Shown one piece after another: positions 26,160 through 35,128 of a DNA stretch of 64,000 nt. Numbering within the stretch: position 1 is the first letter of the stretch; each line of letters starts with the position of its first letter. Position numbers and translations under genes: made by a program. The notes below the pieces were generated by a model. It saw nothing but the letters and a program-made list of their open reading frames with translations. It was not told where the DNA came from and did no database searches. Where the stretch lies: positions 353,589-417,588 of the forward strand of contig JACJGO010000002.1 of the NCBI GenBank assembly GCA_014163555.1, written 5' to 3'. Source of the DNA: Flavisolibacter longurius (lineage in GTDB: Bacteria > Bacteroidota > Bacteroidia > Chitinophagales > Chitinophagaceae).

Positions 26160-26310
26160 AATCATTCGGAGATAGGGTGTCGCTGTTAGTGGTTAGCGCA
26201 ATGTTGTTTGTATTTCCCCAAATTCAGGATAAGCGTACGCAACGAATGCTGCATGGTTCTGCTCTTAGCTTTATGGCACAGTTTTTCATCCTGTCCATAA
26301 GAGGTTTTTC

Positions 26311-27117
26311 ATGCGAAGCTGGTTTTTATATGGATGTATTTTAATCATTTCCTGCGGCACAACACCGGAGAAAAAGGAACGTACGGGTTTCGTAACTACC
26401 GACACAGCCATACCATCCTCACCGGTAGTAACAACTGCTGACACGGATGTCAGCTTTGCCCGGGACACGGCCACCGAAAAACCGGTTGTGCGGGCCCCGC
26501 TTAAAAAGCCATCCGGAATCTACCAGTTTTTATTACCAACAGAAGACGGCAAAAAGATCCTTCATACCATTGCGTTTTATCCCGGCACGTTTCGCCTGCA
26601 GGAAGAATACAACAGGGACAGCATTGTGATAACGGAAGGCACCTGGGCGCCATCCCGCGATTTTATATGGCTGTACAAAGACCAGGTGGTTCGGGGCCGC
26701 TATACATGGAAAGGGGACACGCTGCAATATTTCAGTCCGGGACAAAAGAAAACTTACACCATGTTTCAGCTCACACCGGCTACGGAAAACGCGGTGTGGC
26801 AAACCAAACGAAAAGAAGGGCAGCAGCTTTACGGTGTAGGCACCGAACCTTTCTGGAGCGTAGAAGTTACCAAAACAGATTCCATCATTATAAATATGCC
26901 CGACTGGAATGCGCCTCTGCGGGTAAAAATCACGGAAGCCAATGCCGAGGGCGGGAGGGCTGAATTCACGGCCGAAAATGATTCTCTCCGGCTTATTGTG
27001 CATCCCTTTTTCTGCAGCGATGGAATGAGTGATTTTTTGTACACTAAACGCCTGGAACTGGTGTACAGGGGCCAGACCTACCGGGGTTGCGGCGAATTTC
27101 TCCGTCCATCACATTAG
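26311..27117 (+). CDS. Lipoprotein with NlpE-like and COG3650-like domains
   Basis: 268 residues. The signal ends in IISCG (Cys15), a lipoprotein attachment site. A Thr/Pro-rich linker follows to about residue 60. Residues 67-150 resemble the NlpE N-terminal barrel (GIYQFLLPTEDGKKILHTIAF). Residues 168-265 resemble the COG3650 domain (GVGTEPFWSVEV, CSDGMSDFLY, YRGCGEF with paired cysteines). Such proteins are envelope lipoproteins, sometimes linked to surface or copper stress sensing. The role here is not known. It may be cotranscribed with the GYF-domain gene 83 bases downstream. Confidence 0.7.
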   Translation: MRSWFLYGCILIISCGTTPEKKERTGFVTTDTAIPSSPVVTTADTDVSFARDTATEKPVVRAPLKKPSGIYQFLLPTEDGKKILHTIAFYPGTFRLQEEYNRDSIVITEGTWAPSRDFIWLYKDQVVRGRYTWKGDTLQYFSPGQKKTYTMFQLTPATENAVWQTKRKEGQQLYGVGTEPFWSVEVTKTDSIIINMPDWNAPLRVKITEANAEGGRAEFTAENDSLRLIVHPFFCSDGMSDFLYTKRLELVYRGQTYRGCGEFLRPSH

Positions 27118-27200
27118 CGTTCCTTTAAGCATAAAGGGCATACGATTCCCGCATTTTCTGCGTTATCCCGTTAACAACCCTCAACGAAAAAACGGAACGT

Positions 27201-28454
27201 ATGCAAAAGATTTACGTCCTCCTGCGCAACGACCAACAAACAGGCCCTTACAGCCTGGAAGAAATTATTCAATTTGACCTGAAGCCTTATGACCTGATCT
27301 GGATACAGGGCGGCAGTGCCGGCTGGTACTATCCGCAGGAAATCGCGGCGCTTCACCCTTACCTCTCTTTTCTCCCGAAAAAACAAACACCGGTAGCCGA
27401 AGCCAAACCGCCGTTCGTGGCCATGCCGTCTTCAAGTTACACAGCAACAACTCCCGCGGCATCTTCTTCTACCGGCTATAAACCGGAAGAACCGGTGTAC
27501 AAAGCACCTGCCGCAGCTGCACCCGCTGCCCTCGAAGATGCCGTGTTTGCACAGTTTCGGAAAGCACCGGAAAAGGCGACGCCTCCAGCTACCCATCAAA
27601 CAACCGTAGCAGCAAAGAAAAAAGGTGTCAATCCTGTTGTAGTAGGCATCACCACGGTGCTGATTGTAGGTGGCGTATTTGCTGCTTCGTGGATGTTTAA
27701 CCGGGGCGATAAAGCTGCTACCCAAACCTTTAGCGAGGTTGTAAGCAATTTTCCTGTAGAGGAGGAAATTCAGGAAGAAGAAAAACAAACGGCTGCTGTT
27801 TCGCCATCCGCTTCCACGCCGCAACCACAGAGGAGCCGCAGGGCTTCGGCTGCAACGGCTACAAATACAAAACCTGATGCGAAATTGGAAAGAGAAACCG
27901 CTACAGTGAGCAGCGAGCCCTCCTTAGAAATAGAAGAGGAACCTGCAACACCACCCGATGGTCCGCCGGCAACCATACGGACAGAAAACGAAGCGGAAGC
28001 AAAAACCGGCACTTCAGAAACGTCAGCGCCACAGGAGAAAAAGAAAAAGCTGCGGGATAAAATCTTTGATATTTTCCGCAAAAAGCCAGAGGAGACAAAG
28101 CAGGAAGAAGCTGGTGCTGCCGAAACCACACCCAGTGAACGTAGCGCCTCCCGCAGGGACGAAAGCGCTAACCTGGTGCAGATGGTGCACGTTCGGTTGA
28201 CCGTTCCCAATGAGTGGATGATGGGCATTCATGGCGCCAAAGCCACACTGGTCAACCGGAGCAACGAAACGGTGCAGAAAGCTATTGTGGAAGTGCAGTA
28301 TTTTGATGACGACAACCAGTTGCTGCAAAAAAAGACGATCAGTTTTGACAAAGTAGGCGGAAAGGATTCAAAAACCATATCCATCCCCGATCATCCCACT
28401 GCCACAAAAGTTGATTACAGCGTGATTTCAGCAAGCGGCAAACCGGCAGCGTGA
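27201..28454 (+). CDS. GYF-domain (GYF_2) membrane protein
   Basis: 417 residues. Residues 1-52 are a GYF_2 domain (YVLLRNDQQTGPYSLEEI, then IWIQGGSAGWYYPQEI), a module that binds proline-rich peptides. A Pro/Ala/Thr-rich linker runs to about residue 145; a single membrane helix spans residues 149-167 (VVVGITTVLIVGGVFAASW). A long acidic, low-complexity stretch extends to 320. The C-terminal 90 residues form a beta-sandwich-like domain (VRLTVPNEWMMGIHGAKATL). The topology is GYF domain in the cytosol and C-terminus in the periplasm. Function unknown. Confidence 0.72.
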   Translation: MQKIYVLLRNDQQTGPYSLEEIIQFDLKPYDLIWIQGGSAGWYYPQEIAALHPYLSFLPKKQTPVAEAKPPFVAMPSSSYTATTPAASSSTGYKPEEPVYKAPAAAAPAALEDAVFAQFRKAPEKATPPATHQTTVAAKKKGVNPVVVGITTVLIVGGVFAASWMFNRGDKAATQTFSEVVSNFPVEEEIQEEEKQTAAVSPSASTPQPQRSRRASAATATNTKPDAKLERETATVSSEPSLEIEEEPATPPDGPPATIRTENEAEAKTGTSETSAPQEKKKKLRDKIFDIFRKKPEETKQEEAGAAETTPSERSASRRDESANLVQMVHVRLTVPNEWMMGIHGAKATLVNRSNETVQKAIVEVQYFDDDNQLLQKKTISFDKVGGKDSKTISIPDHPTATKVDYSVISASGKPAA

Positions 28455-28471
28455 TGGACGGCAAACATCAA

Positions 28472-28612
28472 AAGTGAGATGTGAAACAGCAGTTGCATCA
28501 AAATTTCAATCTGACTTACGATAGTTAGTTGGGCATTTTCAACTTGTGAACGAGTGAACCCGTGAACTTGTGAACCTTTTTCGATTTCACGTCTGACGTC
28601 TAACATTTCACC
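28472..28612 (+). repeat. GTGAAC-class dispersed repeat, copy 2
   Basis: Order of parts: GTGAGATGTGAAACA (from 28474), AT-rich spacer of about 50 bases, CAACTTGTGAACGAGTGAAC plus CCGTGAACTTGTGAAC (28540-28575), then TTTCACGTCTGACGTCTAAC plus ATTTCAC (28585-28611), which is roughly complementary to the first part. It occupies the convergent gap between the GYF gene and the LytTR regulator gene and stops four bases before the latter's stop codon. Confidence 0.65.
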
Positions 28613-28615
28613 TCC

Positions 28616-29338
28616 CTACTGTATCATCTTGTTCCGGATAATTTCCATTAAATCGGCTTTGTAGCTTTCGCCGATAAGAATTTCCTCCTTTACGTCTTTG
28701 AGGCGCAGGAGGTTGCCTTCAATGCCGGTGATCTTGGCTACAGGAATGATGAAAGATTTGTGTACCCGGAGAAAGCTTTTTTGCGGCAGGCGTTCTTCCA
28801 GTTCCTTCATACTGGTATATACCAGCGTTTTTTTCCCGGCACAATGAATGGCCACGTAGTTCTTCATGCCTTCGATATAATCAATATCGGCCAGGTTGAT
28901 CTTAAGAAGTTTTCCTTTGGATTCTGTCTTGACGAAAATATAATCGTCTTCGGGCTGAATGGTTTCCGCTGCAATACTTCCTTCTTCTTTGCCCTGCGAC
29001 ACTTTTTGTACCGCCTGTAAAAAACGGGCAAAGCGGATGGGCTTCAGCAGGTAGTCCACTACGCCCAGTTCATAGCTTTCGAGCGCAAACTCGCTGTAGG
29101 CAGTGGTGAGAATCACTTTGGCACCGCCCTGTATGGCTTTGATAAAATCAATCCCCGAAAGTTCCGGCATTTGAATGTCCAGGAAGACCAGGTCAATGTT
29201 ATGCTCATTCAGCAGCCGCAGGGCTTCCACAGGATTGGTTGTGGAGGCGGCAAGGTGCAGATAGGGTGTCTGATCGATATAATGTTTCAGAATATCAATG
29301 GCATGTTGTTCGTCATCGACTATCAGGCAGTTGATCAT
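28616..29338 (-). CDS. LytTR response regulator
   Basis: 240 residues. Residues 1-120 are a receiver domain with phospho-acceptor Asp54 (FLDIQMPELSG), the acidic pair in VDDE and a Lys in LLKPI. Residues 140-238 are a LytTR DNA-binding domain (IDYIEGMKNYVAIH, and LPQKSFLRVHKSFIIPVAKI). The start codon overlaps the 3' end of the sensor kinase gene by 26 bases, which indicates translational coupling. It probably regulates nearby outer-membrane or autolysis-related genes in response to the kinase. Confidence 0.92.
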   Translation of the reverse strand: MINCLIVDDEQHAIDILKHYIDQTPYLHLAASTTNPVEALRLLNEHNIDLVFLDIQMPELSGIDFIKAIQGGAKVILTTAYSEFALESYELGVVDYLLKPIRFARFLQAVQKVSQGKEEGSIAAETIQPEDDYIFVKTESKGKLLKINLADIDYIEGMKNYVAIHCAGKKTLVYTSMKELEERLPQKSFLRVHKSFIIPVAKITGIEGNLLRLKDVKEEILIGESYKADLMEIIRNKMIQ

Positions 29339-30449
29339 ACGCTTTGATGGTTAGTTCCGTGGTGTAAAATTCGGCTTCGTCCCGCACATTCAGGGTATAA
29401 TTACGGCCGTAGGTGAGATCTAACTGTTTTTTAATATTGTCGAGCCCAATGCCCGTTGAAATTTCTTTGGGACCACCTTTTTTGCGGTTGCGGCAGAAAA
29501 AGTGCATCTGCCCATGGCGCATGTCCAGCCGGATATCAATGGGAGTTTGCGTGTTTTTCAGATCGCCGTGCTTAAAAGCATTTTCAACCAGGGTGATGAG
29601 CACAAAGGGTACAATGGTGGCGCCATTCACCACACCATTCACATCAAATTTTACATTGAGGTTGTTGGAGAACCTGAGCTGGTTGATCTTGATAACATTG
29701 CGTACATGTTCAATTTCATCTTTCAGCGCCACACGGCCATCCTTTGCCGCAGGGCCCAGGGCATAGCGCATGATGTCGGAAAGCGTCAGAATACCTTCGG
29801 AAAGCTCTGTAGAATAAGGCAGCGATTTGGCGTATAAAAAGTTGAGCGTGTTGTGCAGGAAGTGCGGGTTGATCTGTGCTTTCAGGAAGTTGAGGTTGGC
29901 CTGTGATTTTTCCACCTCCAGTTGCATTTTTTGTTCTTCCAGCACTTTGCGCTGCTTGCGTTCATCGCGGAGGTACGTAAGATAAGCAATCAGCAAAGAA
30001 GACCCGATAATGAAAAGTGATGAAATCACATACGAAAACACCATAATGCCCAGTGTCATTTCGTTTTCCATGGGCCTGTCGCCAACGGAAAACTGAAACT
30101 TGGACATTTTCATAAAATAGAAGTTGATGCTATAATACGCTGCCAGCATCAACGAACCAATCACCACTGGTTTTACAAACTGTACGGTTTTGTGCTTTCC
30201 GGCAAACAGGCGGTGAAAAAGGTTCAGCGTAACAAAATAAAAAGCAGAAAAAAATAGTACGCTGGCCACCTGGCTAACCAGGTTATAGAGGCTTAAAACC
30301 TTTTCCCAATTGGGGCCTGTGTTCATGGCCGGCGAAACATACATCGCCACCAGGCCCACTACGGTAAAGAACAGGTAAATACCTGTAGAAACCCAAAACA
30401 CTCGACCAAAACCAAAACGCCTCTTTGCGAATAAGGTGGAGACTTTCAT
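29313..30449 (-). CDS. LytS/YehU-type sensor histidine kinase
   Basis: 378 residues. Four hydrophobic segments fill residues 10-160, followed by a coiled coil (RKQRKVLEEQKMQLEVEKSQ). The His_kinase domain has the phospho-acceptor His196 in QINPHFLHNTLNFLY and an HATPase part ending in GIGLDNIKKQL. It phosphorylates the LytTR regulator encoded by the overlapping gene downstream. The receptor gene lies upstream on the same strand, separated by a long hairpin. The signal it senses is unknown. Confidence 0.9.
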   Translation of the reverse strand: MKVSTLFAKRRFGFGRVFWVSTGIYLFFTVVGLVAMYVSPAMNTGPNWEKVLSLYNLVSQVASVLFFSAFYFVTLNLFHRLFAGKHKTVQFVKPVVIGSLMLAAYYSINFYFMKMSKFQFSVGDRPMENEMTLGIMVFSYVISSLFIIGSSLLIAYLTYLRDERKQRKVLEEQKMQLEVEKSQANLNFLKAQINPHFLHNTLNFLYAKSLPYSTELSEGILTLSDIMRYALGPAAKDGRVALKDEIEHVRNVIKINQLRFSNNLNVKFDVNGVVNGATIVPFVLITLVENAFKHGDLKNTQTPIDIRLDMRHGQMHFFCRNRKKGGPKEISTGIGLDNIKKQLDLTYGRNYTLNVRDEAEFYTTELTIKAYDQLPDSR

Positions 30450-30465
30450 ATAGGGATACTTGTAA

Positions 30466-30553
30466 GTGAGATGTCAAACGTCAAACGTGAAACAGGCCTT
30501 CGAACGGTTGTAAGAATTATTTCCTGTTTCACGTCTCACATTTGACATTTCAC
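30466..30553. repeat. Long inverted repeat (GTCAAACGTGAAAC class)
   Basis: Two 31-base arms, 30466-30496 and 30523-30553, complementary at about 26 of 31 positions, with a 26-base loop. The arms are built from GTGAGATGTCAAACGTGAAA-like words also seen near 21063, 28474, 28585 and 39308. It fills the gap between the receptor and kinase genes and could act as an mRNA processing or attenuation hairpin in that operon. Confidence 0.7.
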
Positions 30554-30562
30554 GTTGCTAAA

Positions 30563-33016
30563 TTATTGGCCGATGTTGATGCCGGTACCGCCGCTCTGCT
30601 GCGCTCTTTTGGCTTCTTCTTCGGCTGCGGTTGACCGTTGCTTGGCCGCTTTTACGGTAGCACTACCAAAGCGCCAGCTAAAATTGATTTTAAACTGCCG
30701 CATCTCGGGTTGAATATTCACCCTTGTAACCTGGCCGGCAAAATCCGATGTGGCGCGGATCTTAAACGTACTCAGGATATCAGTGGCCGAAACTTTTACC
30801 GTGCCGTTGCCGCCGAAGATTTGCTTTTGCAGGCCAATGTCCATAAAGCCAAATCCTTTGGATTTAAAGGTTCCCTGGAACACGGTTGGCGCAATGTATA
30901 CGCCACTCAGTTCGGCCGTCCAGGTTTTGGCAAAGCGAATGCTGTTCTGCGCATAAAGTGTAGCACCAAACGCATTTACGTCAATGATGCGGCCATTGCC
31001 AAAATTGGCGCGGTTCATACTGTAGTTGGCGTTCAGGTTGGCAAACAGGCTATAAGCTTTGTATTGCAGGGGATAACTAACGTTCATGCTGATGATATCC
31101 TGCGTGGCCAGGTTGCGGCTCATCATCACCGATTTGGAACCTTCGGTGGTATCAATGATCTGCGTAAACAGGTCGGAGATGTGGCTGTAACCCAGCTTGG
31201 TGGTCAGGCGGAACTTGCGAATGTTGGTGAGCTCAAAGCTGTTGGTAAACTGCGGCCGCAGGTTGATGTTTCCTTTCATTACCGAGTATTCATCCAGCTT
31301 GAACTCAAAGGGGTTCAGGTTCTGGTAAGCCGGACGGTCAATACGGCGGCTATAGCTCACACTCCACTGGTTCATGGGGTTTTTGTTAAACGTTACGGCT
31401 GCGCTGGGAAAGAAGTTGGTGTAGTTACGGTCGAAGCCCGAAAGCATCGGCACATAACCTGCCCCTACTTTGCGTTCGCCGGTAGAGCGGCCTTTGGCAA
31501 TGGTATTTTCTACCCGCAGGCCACCCTGCACCATGATGCCTTTGTAGGCCTTGTTCCAGTTGGCGTAAACCGCATTGATGTTTTCATCATACACAAAACG
31601 GTTGCTGCGGTCGCGGTCAAACACGTTGCCGGAAGACGTTACATCGTAGCGACGAAAATCATTGTCTGTTTTTACAAACGAAACCTTTCCCCCCAGGCCA
31701 AGCTTTCCGCCTTTAAAATTTTGTTCGTAATCGATCTTACCCGAATAAATATCGATGTTGGTAGGAGCGATCATCTGCACAATCACCGAACGGAGAAACG
31801 TATTTCCATCGGGGCCGTAATAATAGTTTGGCTGGTACTGGTCGTTGTTGTTTTTATAATAGCCTTTGTCCGCGTTCAGCATCAGGCTCTTGCCGTCGGT
31901 ACCCTGGAAGCTGTAGTTCACGTTGACGTTATAACTGTTGCGTTTCAGGTTGCTCTTGTTATCGGCTACCAGCACCCGGTCAACCACGCCTGTGGGAACG
32001 TAAGAAATCGGTGTGCTGCTCCGGTTGTTCATTGTTGGATCAGAGTAGTTACCATTGAACAAAATACCCAGCGAGGATTTTTTATCCAGTGTATAATCAG
32101 CACCGATGCGGAAGTTGTGACTCAGGTTATCGAAAATCATACGGCCGGTTTGGTCAAACGCGGTATCGAGCACCGTGCGGTAGAAGTTCAAGTTGTTGTT
32201 GGTAGGCCCGGTAGCATAGCTATAAGTGCCGTACACGTTGATGTTTTTGTTGCGGTGGTTCAGGCTAAGACCAGCATTGTAGCGGGAGAAAACACCCACT
32301 GCATAACCGGCATTGACGGAACCATTGGTACCAAAAGCCTTGTTCTTTTTCATGCGGATGTTGATGATGCCCGCATTACCGGCCGCCTCAAACCGGGCCG
32401 AAGGATTGGTGATGATTTCAATAGCTTCCACTTCCGAAGACTGGGTTGACTTCAGAAAGTTGGCCAGATCCGTTCCCGAAAGCGGCGAAGGGCGGCCGTC
32501 GATGTACACCTGCACGCCGTTCTTGCCATTTACCGACAGGTTCTCATCTTTGTCCACCGTTACTCCCGGCGATTTACGCAGCAGTTCCAACGCATCGGAC
32601 CCCGCGGCATTGATAGTGCCTTCCACGTTCAAAACAGTTTTATCGGCTCTTACTTCCACCATGGGCTTGCGTGCCGACACGGTAATGGCGGCCATATCGC
32701 CACTGACTTTCTTTACAGTAAGTGCCGGTGCGGTAACAGTACCGGAGGTTAAACTAAACGGTGCCGAAAGCGCCTGGTTGTGACCAACATGGCTTACCAT
32801 AATGCGGTAGTCGCCCTGTTGAATTTCCTGGAAAGCGTAGGCCCCATTGCTGCCGGCAACGGCCAGTTTTACAACAGCGGTATCTTTTGCTTTTACCAGG
32901 GCCACCGTTGCACCGGAAAGGGCCGTGCCGCTTTCGTCTTTTACAACACCGGTGATGGTTTGCGCCTGAAGAGTAGTAAAGCCTGCCAGAAGTAGAAAGA
33001 GGAAAAACAGTCTCAT
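30563..33016 (-). CDS. Outer-membrane beta-barrel receptor (TonB-dependent receptor-like)
   Basis: 817 residues. Residues 1-19 are a signal peptide (TLQAQ). A carboxypeptidase-regulatory-like domain follows (TITGVVKDESGTALSGATVA), then a plug domain with NVEGTINAAGSDALELLRK and VYIDGRPSPLSGTDLANFLK, then a C-terminal barrel rich in Asn/Tyr strands (IDRPAYQNLNPFEFKLDEYS). This is the outer-membrane family common next to LytS/LytTR pairs in Bacteroidota, and the same-strand gene order here fits that. It has no SusD partner; the ligand is unknown. An Ala/Glu-rich tail of about 25 residues follows the last strand. Confidence 0.87.
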   Translation of the reverse strand: MRLFFLFLLLAGFTTLQAQTITGVVKDESGTALSGATVALVKAKDTAVVKLAVAGSNGAYAFQEIQQGDYRIMVSHVGHNQALSAPFSLTSGTVTAPALTVKKVSGDMAAITVSARKPMVEVRADKTVLNVEGTINAAGSDALELLRKSPGVTVDKDENLSVNGKNGVQVYIDGRPSPLSGTDLANFLKSTQSSEVEAIEIITNPSARFEAAGNAGIINIRMKKNKAFGTNGSVNAGYAVGVFSRYNAGLSLNHRNKNINVYGTYSYATGPTNNNLNFYRTVLDTAFDQTGRMIFDNLSHNFRIGADYTLDKKSSLGILFNGNYSDPTMNNRSSTPISYVPTGVVDRVLVADNKSNLKRNSYNVNVNYSFQGTDGKSLMLNADKGYYKNNNDQYQPNYYYGPDGNTFLRSVIVQMIAPTNIDIYSGKIDYEQNFKGGKLGLGGKVSFVKTDNDFRRYDVTSSGNVFDRDRSNRFVYDENINAVYANWNKAYKGIMVQGGLRVENTIAKGRSTGERKVGAGYVPMLSGFDRNYTNFFPSAAVTFNKNPMNQWSVSYSRRIDRPAYQNLNPFEFKLDEYSVMKGNINLRPQFTNSFELTNIRKFRLTTKLGYSHISDLFTQIIDTTEGSKSVMMSRNLATQDIISMNVSYPLQYKAYSLFANLNANYSMNRANFGNGRIIDVNAFGATLYAQNSIRFAKTWTAELSGVYIAPTVFQGTFKSKGFGFMDIGLQKQIFGGNGTVKVSATDILSTFKIRATSDFAGQVTRVNIQPEMRQFKINFSWRFGSATVKAAKQRSTAAEEEAKRAQQSGGTGINIGQ

Positions 33017-33243
33017 TTTTCGTAGTTATTCGTTGAAAGAATTGGTTTTAATCAAATCAGGCAGCAAACGTAAAAAATCAGGGAAGGGAAGGAAAATCTG
33101 TTTCACCAACATGGTTTTTGGGAGGACGAAACGACTTCTCCGCTGACGAAACAGCAGATAGCCCCTTGGGTGTTGGCATATTATTTTAAATAAGTCCTGC
33201 ACCGCCCTTACTGTGGAAAGGATTTGTTTTCAAACCTGAAGAA

Positions 33244-34176
33244 ATGATGAAAAACACTGTGCGTCACCAGCTTATCACCACCGGAATTGTTCTGCAACTT
33301 TGCCTGCTTTGCGTTTTTGGAACTCCTGTACAGGCCCAACAATTATCCGTTACTCCCGAAGAACCGCTAAAAGAACGCCTGAATCTTTTGCCCCGGGCCA
33401 GCGACAGCGGCCATGTGTACCGTATGAATTACTGGCGATCGCTGGGATTCAGCGCTCTGGCAACGGCGGCCAACCTGTACGCCATTCCCAACCTGATAAA
33501 AGACAAAAAGCCCTTGACTGATGCGGAATTGCAGGCCCTCAACCCCAACATCTTTTCCGATTTTGACAAATGGGCGCTGAACCAGGACATCGACCATGAA
33601 AGAAGGGGCAAGATCGACGTGACATCCGACAGGATACTGACCCTTACCAGCGTGGGTGCTGCCGCGCTTTTTTTGGATAAGAATATTCGCAAGGACTGGC
33701 TGCGCATCCTGACACTATATGTGGAAACTAGTGCCGCTACGTTCAGTTTTTACAACTGGTCGCCGTTTGGTGCCCTGTTCAATAATAAAATCCGTCCGCT
33801 GGCTTATTACGACAATTTCCCGCTGGAGCTGCGCAAAGACGGCAACTCCCGCAACTCGTTTTACAGCGGGCATGTGGCTAACGCTGCCGCCTCCACGTTT
33901 TTTATGGCCAAGGTGTACAGCGATTATCATCCGGAACTGGGTGGAAAAAAATACCTGCTGTATGGGCTTGCCACACTGCCGCCGCTCCTCATTAGCTACC
34001 TGCGGGTAAAAGCCCTGTTTCATTTTCCTACCGATTGCCTGGTGGGATTGATCATCGGCGGATCGGTTGGCGTACTGGTGCCGGAAAGCCATCGCATCAA
34101 AAACAAAAAAGGCCTGGTAGTGGGCATGTCCAGCATGTCCGACGTGCCGGCTGTGGCGCTGAAATGGAAGCTTTGA
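33244..34176 (+). CDS. Secreted PAP2-family phosphatase
   Basis: 310 residues. A signal peptide ends near VQAQ (residue 30). The phosphatase motifs are in order: KIRPLAYY (KxxxxxxRP type), RNSFYSGHVANA (PSGH type, with Tyr for Pro) and RVKALFHFPTDCLVG (SRxxxxxHxxxD type). The His of the second and third motifs form the phospho-histidine pair. Members dephosphorylate phosphatidic acid or undecaprenyl pyrophosphate on the outer face of a membrane. Hydrophobic segments surround the motifs. The substrate here is not known. A Crp/Fnr gene follows 69 bases downstream. Confidence 0.85.
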   Translation: MMKNTVRHQLITTGIVLQLCLLCVFGTPVQAQQLSVTPEEPLKERLNLLPRASDSGHVYRMNYWRSLGFSALATAANLYAIPNLIKDKKPLTDAELQALNPNIFSDFDKWALNQDIDHERRGKIDVTSDRILTLTSVGAAALFLDKNIRKDWLRILTLYVETSAATFSFYNWSPFGALFNNKIRPLAYYDNFPLELRKDGNSRNSFYSGHVANAAASTFFMAKVYSDYHPELGGKKYLLYGLATLPPLLISYLRVKALFHFPTDCLVGLIIGGSVGVLVPESHRIKNKKGLVVGMSSMSDVPAVALKWKL

Positions 34177-34245
34177 CCGGGCAGGATGGATTTTCGGAAA
34201 ACATGCTGAATGCCGCTTGAATATTTTGTTTCTTTGCCCCAACGC

Positions 34246-34827
34246 ATGTTTGAACTCCTCTTTCAGAAATTTGACGAAAAGGTGCAGCTCACTTCCGAAG
34301 AAAAGGAGTTGTGCAAGAACTTTTTTCAGCCCAAAAAGCTGCGCAAACGCCAATACCTTTTGCAGGAGGGTGACCCTTGCCGGTATCTTGCTTTTGTGGA
34401 AAAAGGTATGCTTCGCTCGTATTCGATTGATGAAAAAGGGTCGGAACACATTATCCAGTTTGCCTTTGAAGGTTGGTGGATCTCCGACCAGTATTCTTTT
34501 CTTACCGGCGAACCTTCCGTTTACAATATTGATGCGCTGGAAGACTGTGAATTGCTTCTTTTAACGCGGGCCGGGGAAGAAGAACTGATGGAAAAAGTGC
34601 CGAAGGTGGAACGTTTTTTCCGCCTCCTTTTGCAAGGCAATGTGATTGCCACGCAGCGCCGCCTGGTGAGCTCTCTTAGCCAACCGGCCGAAAAACGGTA
34701 CCACGACCTGGTGGAATCCTGCCCTACCATTCCGCAACGGGTGCCGCAGCACATGATGGCCTCTTTCCTGGGCATTACGCCGGAAACCCTGAGCCGTATC
34801 CGCAGAAAAGTTGCCGGCGGAGCGTAA
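34246..34827 (+). CDS. Crp/Fnr family transcriptional regulator
   Basis: 193 residues from the ATG at 34246 (MFELLFQKFDEK); an in-frame ATG 12 codons upstream is possible but adds no homology. Residues 15-120 are a cyclic-nucleotide-binding fold (LQEGDPCRYLAFVEKGMLRS). Residues 145-190 form a helix-turn-helix (VPQHMMASFLGITPETLSRIRRK). There is no Cys cluster like that of oxygen-sensing FNR, and the phosphate-binding cassette is degenerate, as is common in this Bacteroidota subgroup, so the ligand is unclear. It could regulate the neighbouring PAP2 or dioxygenase genes. Confidence 0.85.
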   Translation: MFELLFQKFDEKVQLTSEEKELCKNFFQPKKLRKRQYLLQEGDPCRYLAFVEKGMLRSYSIDEKGSEHIIQFAFEGWWISDQYSFLTGEPSVYNIDALEDCELLLLTRAGEEELMEKVPKVERFFRLLLQGNVIATQRRLVSSLSQPAEKRYHDLVESCPTIPQRVPQHMMASFLGITPETLSRIRRKVAGGA

Positions 34828-34855
34828 GGAACTGCAGAACAGTTAATCAGGAATT

Positions 34856-35028
34856 TTTACACGGATTATACGAATGATTCCATCGTTAAACCTTTCTCTT
34901 AGTAACAACCTGCCTGCAAACGGAAGGTGACGAGGTGGCGAAAACATTTCTTCATTCCTTGTTCCTTGTTCCTTGTTCATCTGTTCGATATTCATCTTCT
35001 CCCTACGCACCACTGACCACTCACCTCC
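34856..35028. repeat. Mixed word repeats before the dioxygenase gene
   Basis: Three kinds of words lie here without any convincing gene: TTACACGGATTATACGAATG (34857-34876), which resembles the arms flanking the second GxxExxY gene; a tandem ATTCCTTGTTCCTTGTTCC (34954-34980); and CACCACTGACCACTCACC (35008-35025). A minus-strand frame across this gap encodes only low-complexity peptide from these words. Confidence 0.55.
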
Positions 35029-35087
35029 TTGACATACATCAACGTCATTTCTTGCCGCAACGCAATGGCAGGTCTCTTCCACAAGGG

Positions 35088-35095
35088 TAGTTTTG
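35088..35095 (+). promoter_or_regulatory. Candidate -7 box for the dioxygenase gene
   Basis: TAGTTTTG, an exact match to the Bacteroidota -7 consensus TAnnTTTG, 33 bases before the chosen ATG. No clear -33 element at the usual distance. Confidence 0.35.
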
Positions 35096-35128
35096 CTTTT
35101 CAATCAGGTGCAGCAAATACAATCGCAC

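Noticed and set aside
30638..32449. A 603-codon open frame on the plus strand
   Set aside because: It lies entirely antisense to the receptor gene, whose signal peptide, plug and barrel are clear. The antisense translation shows no domain and arises from codon bias.
33715..34449. A 244-codon minus-strand frame over the PAP2 and Crp genes
   Set aside because: Antisense to two well-supported genes and without domain features.
34843..35103. An 86-codon minus-strand frame before the dioxygenase gene
   Set aside because: The peptide is coded by word repeats (EQMNKEQGTRNEE and similar), a typical artefact of intergenic repeats.
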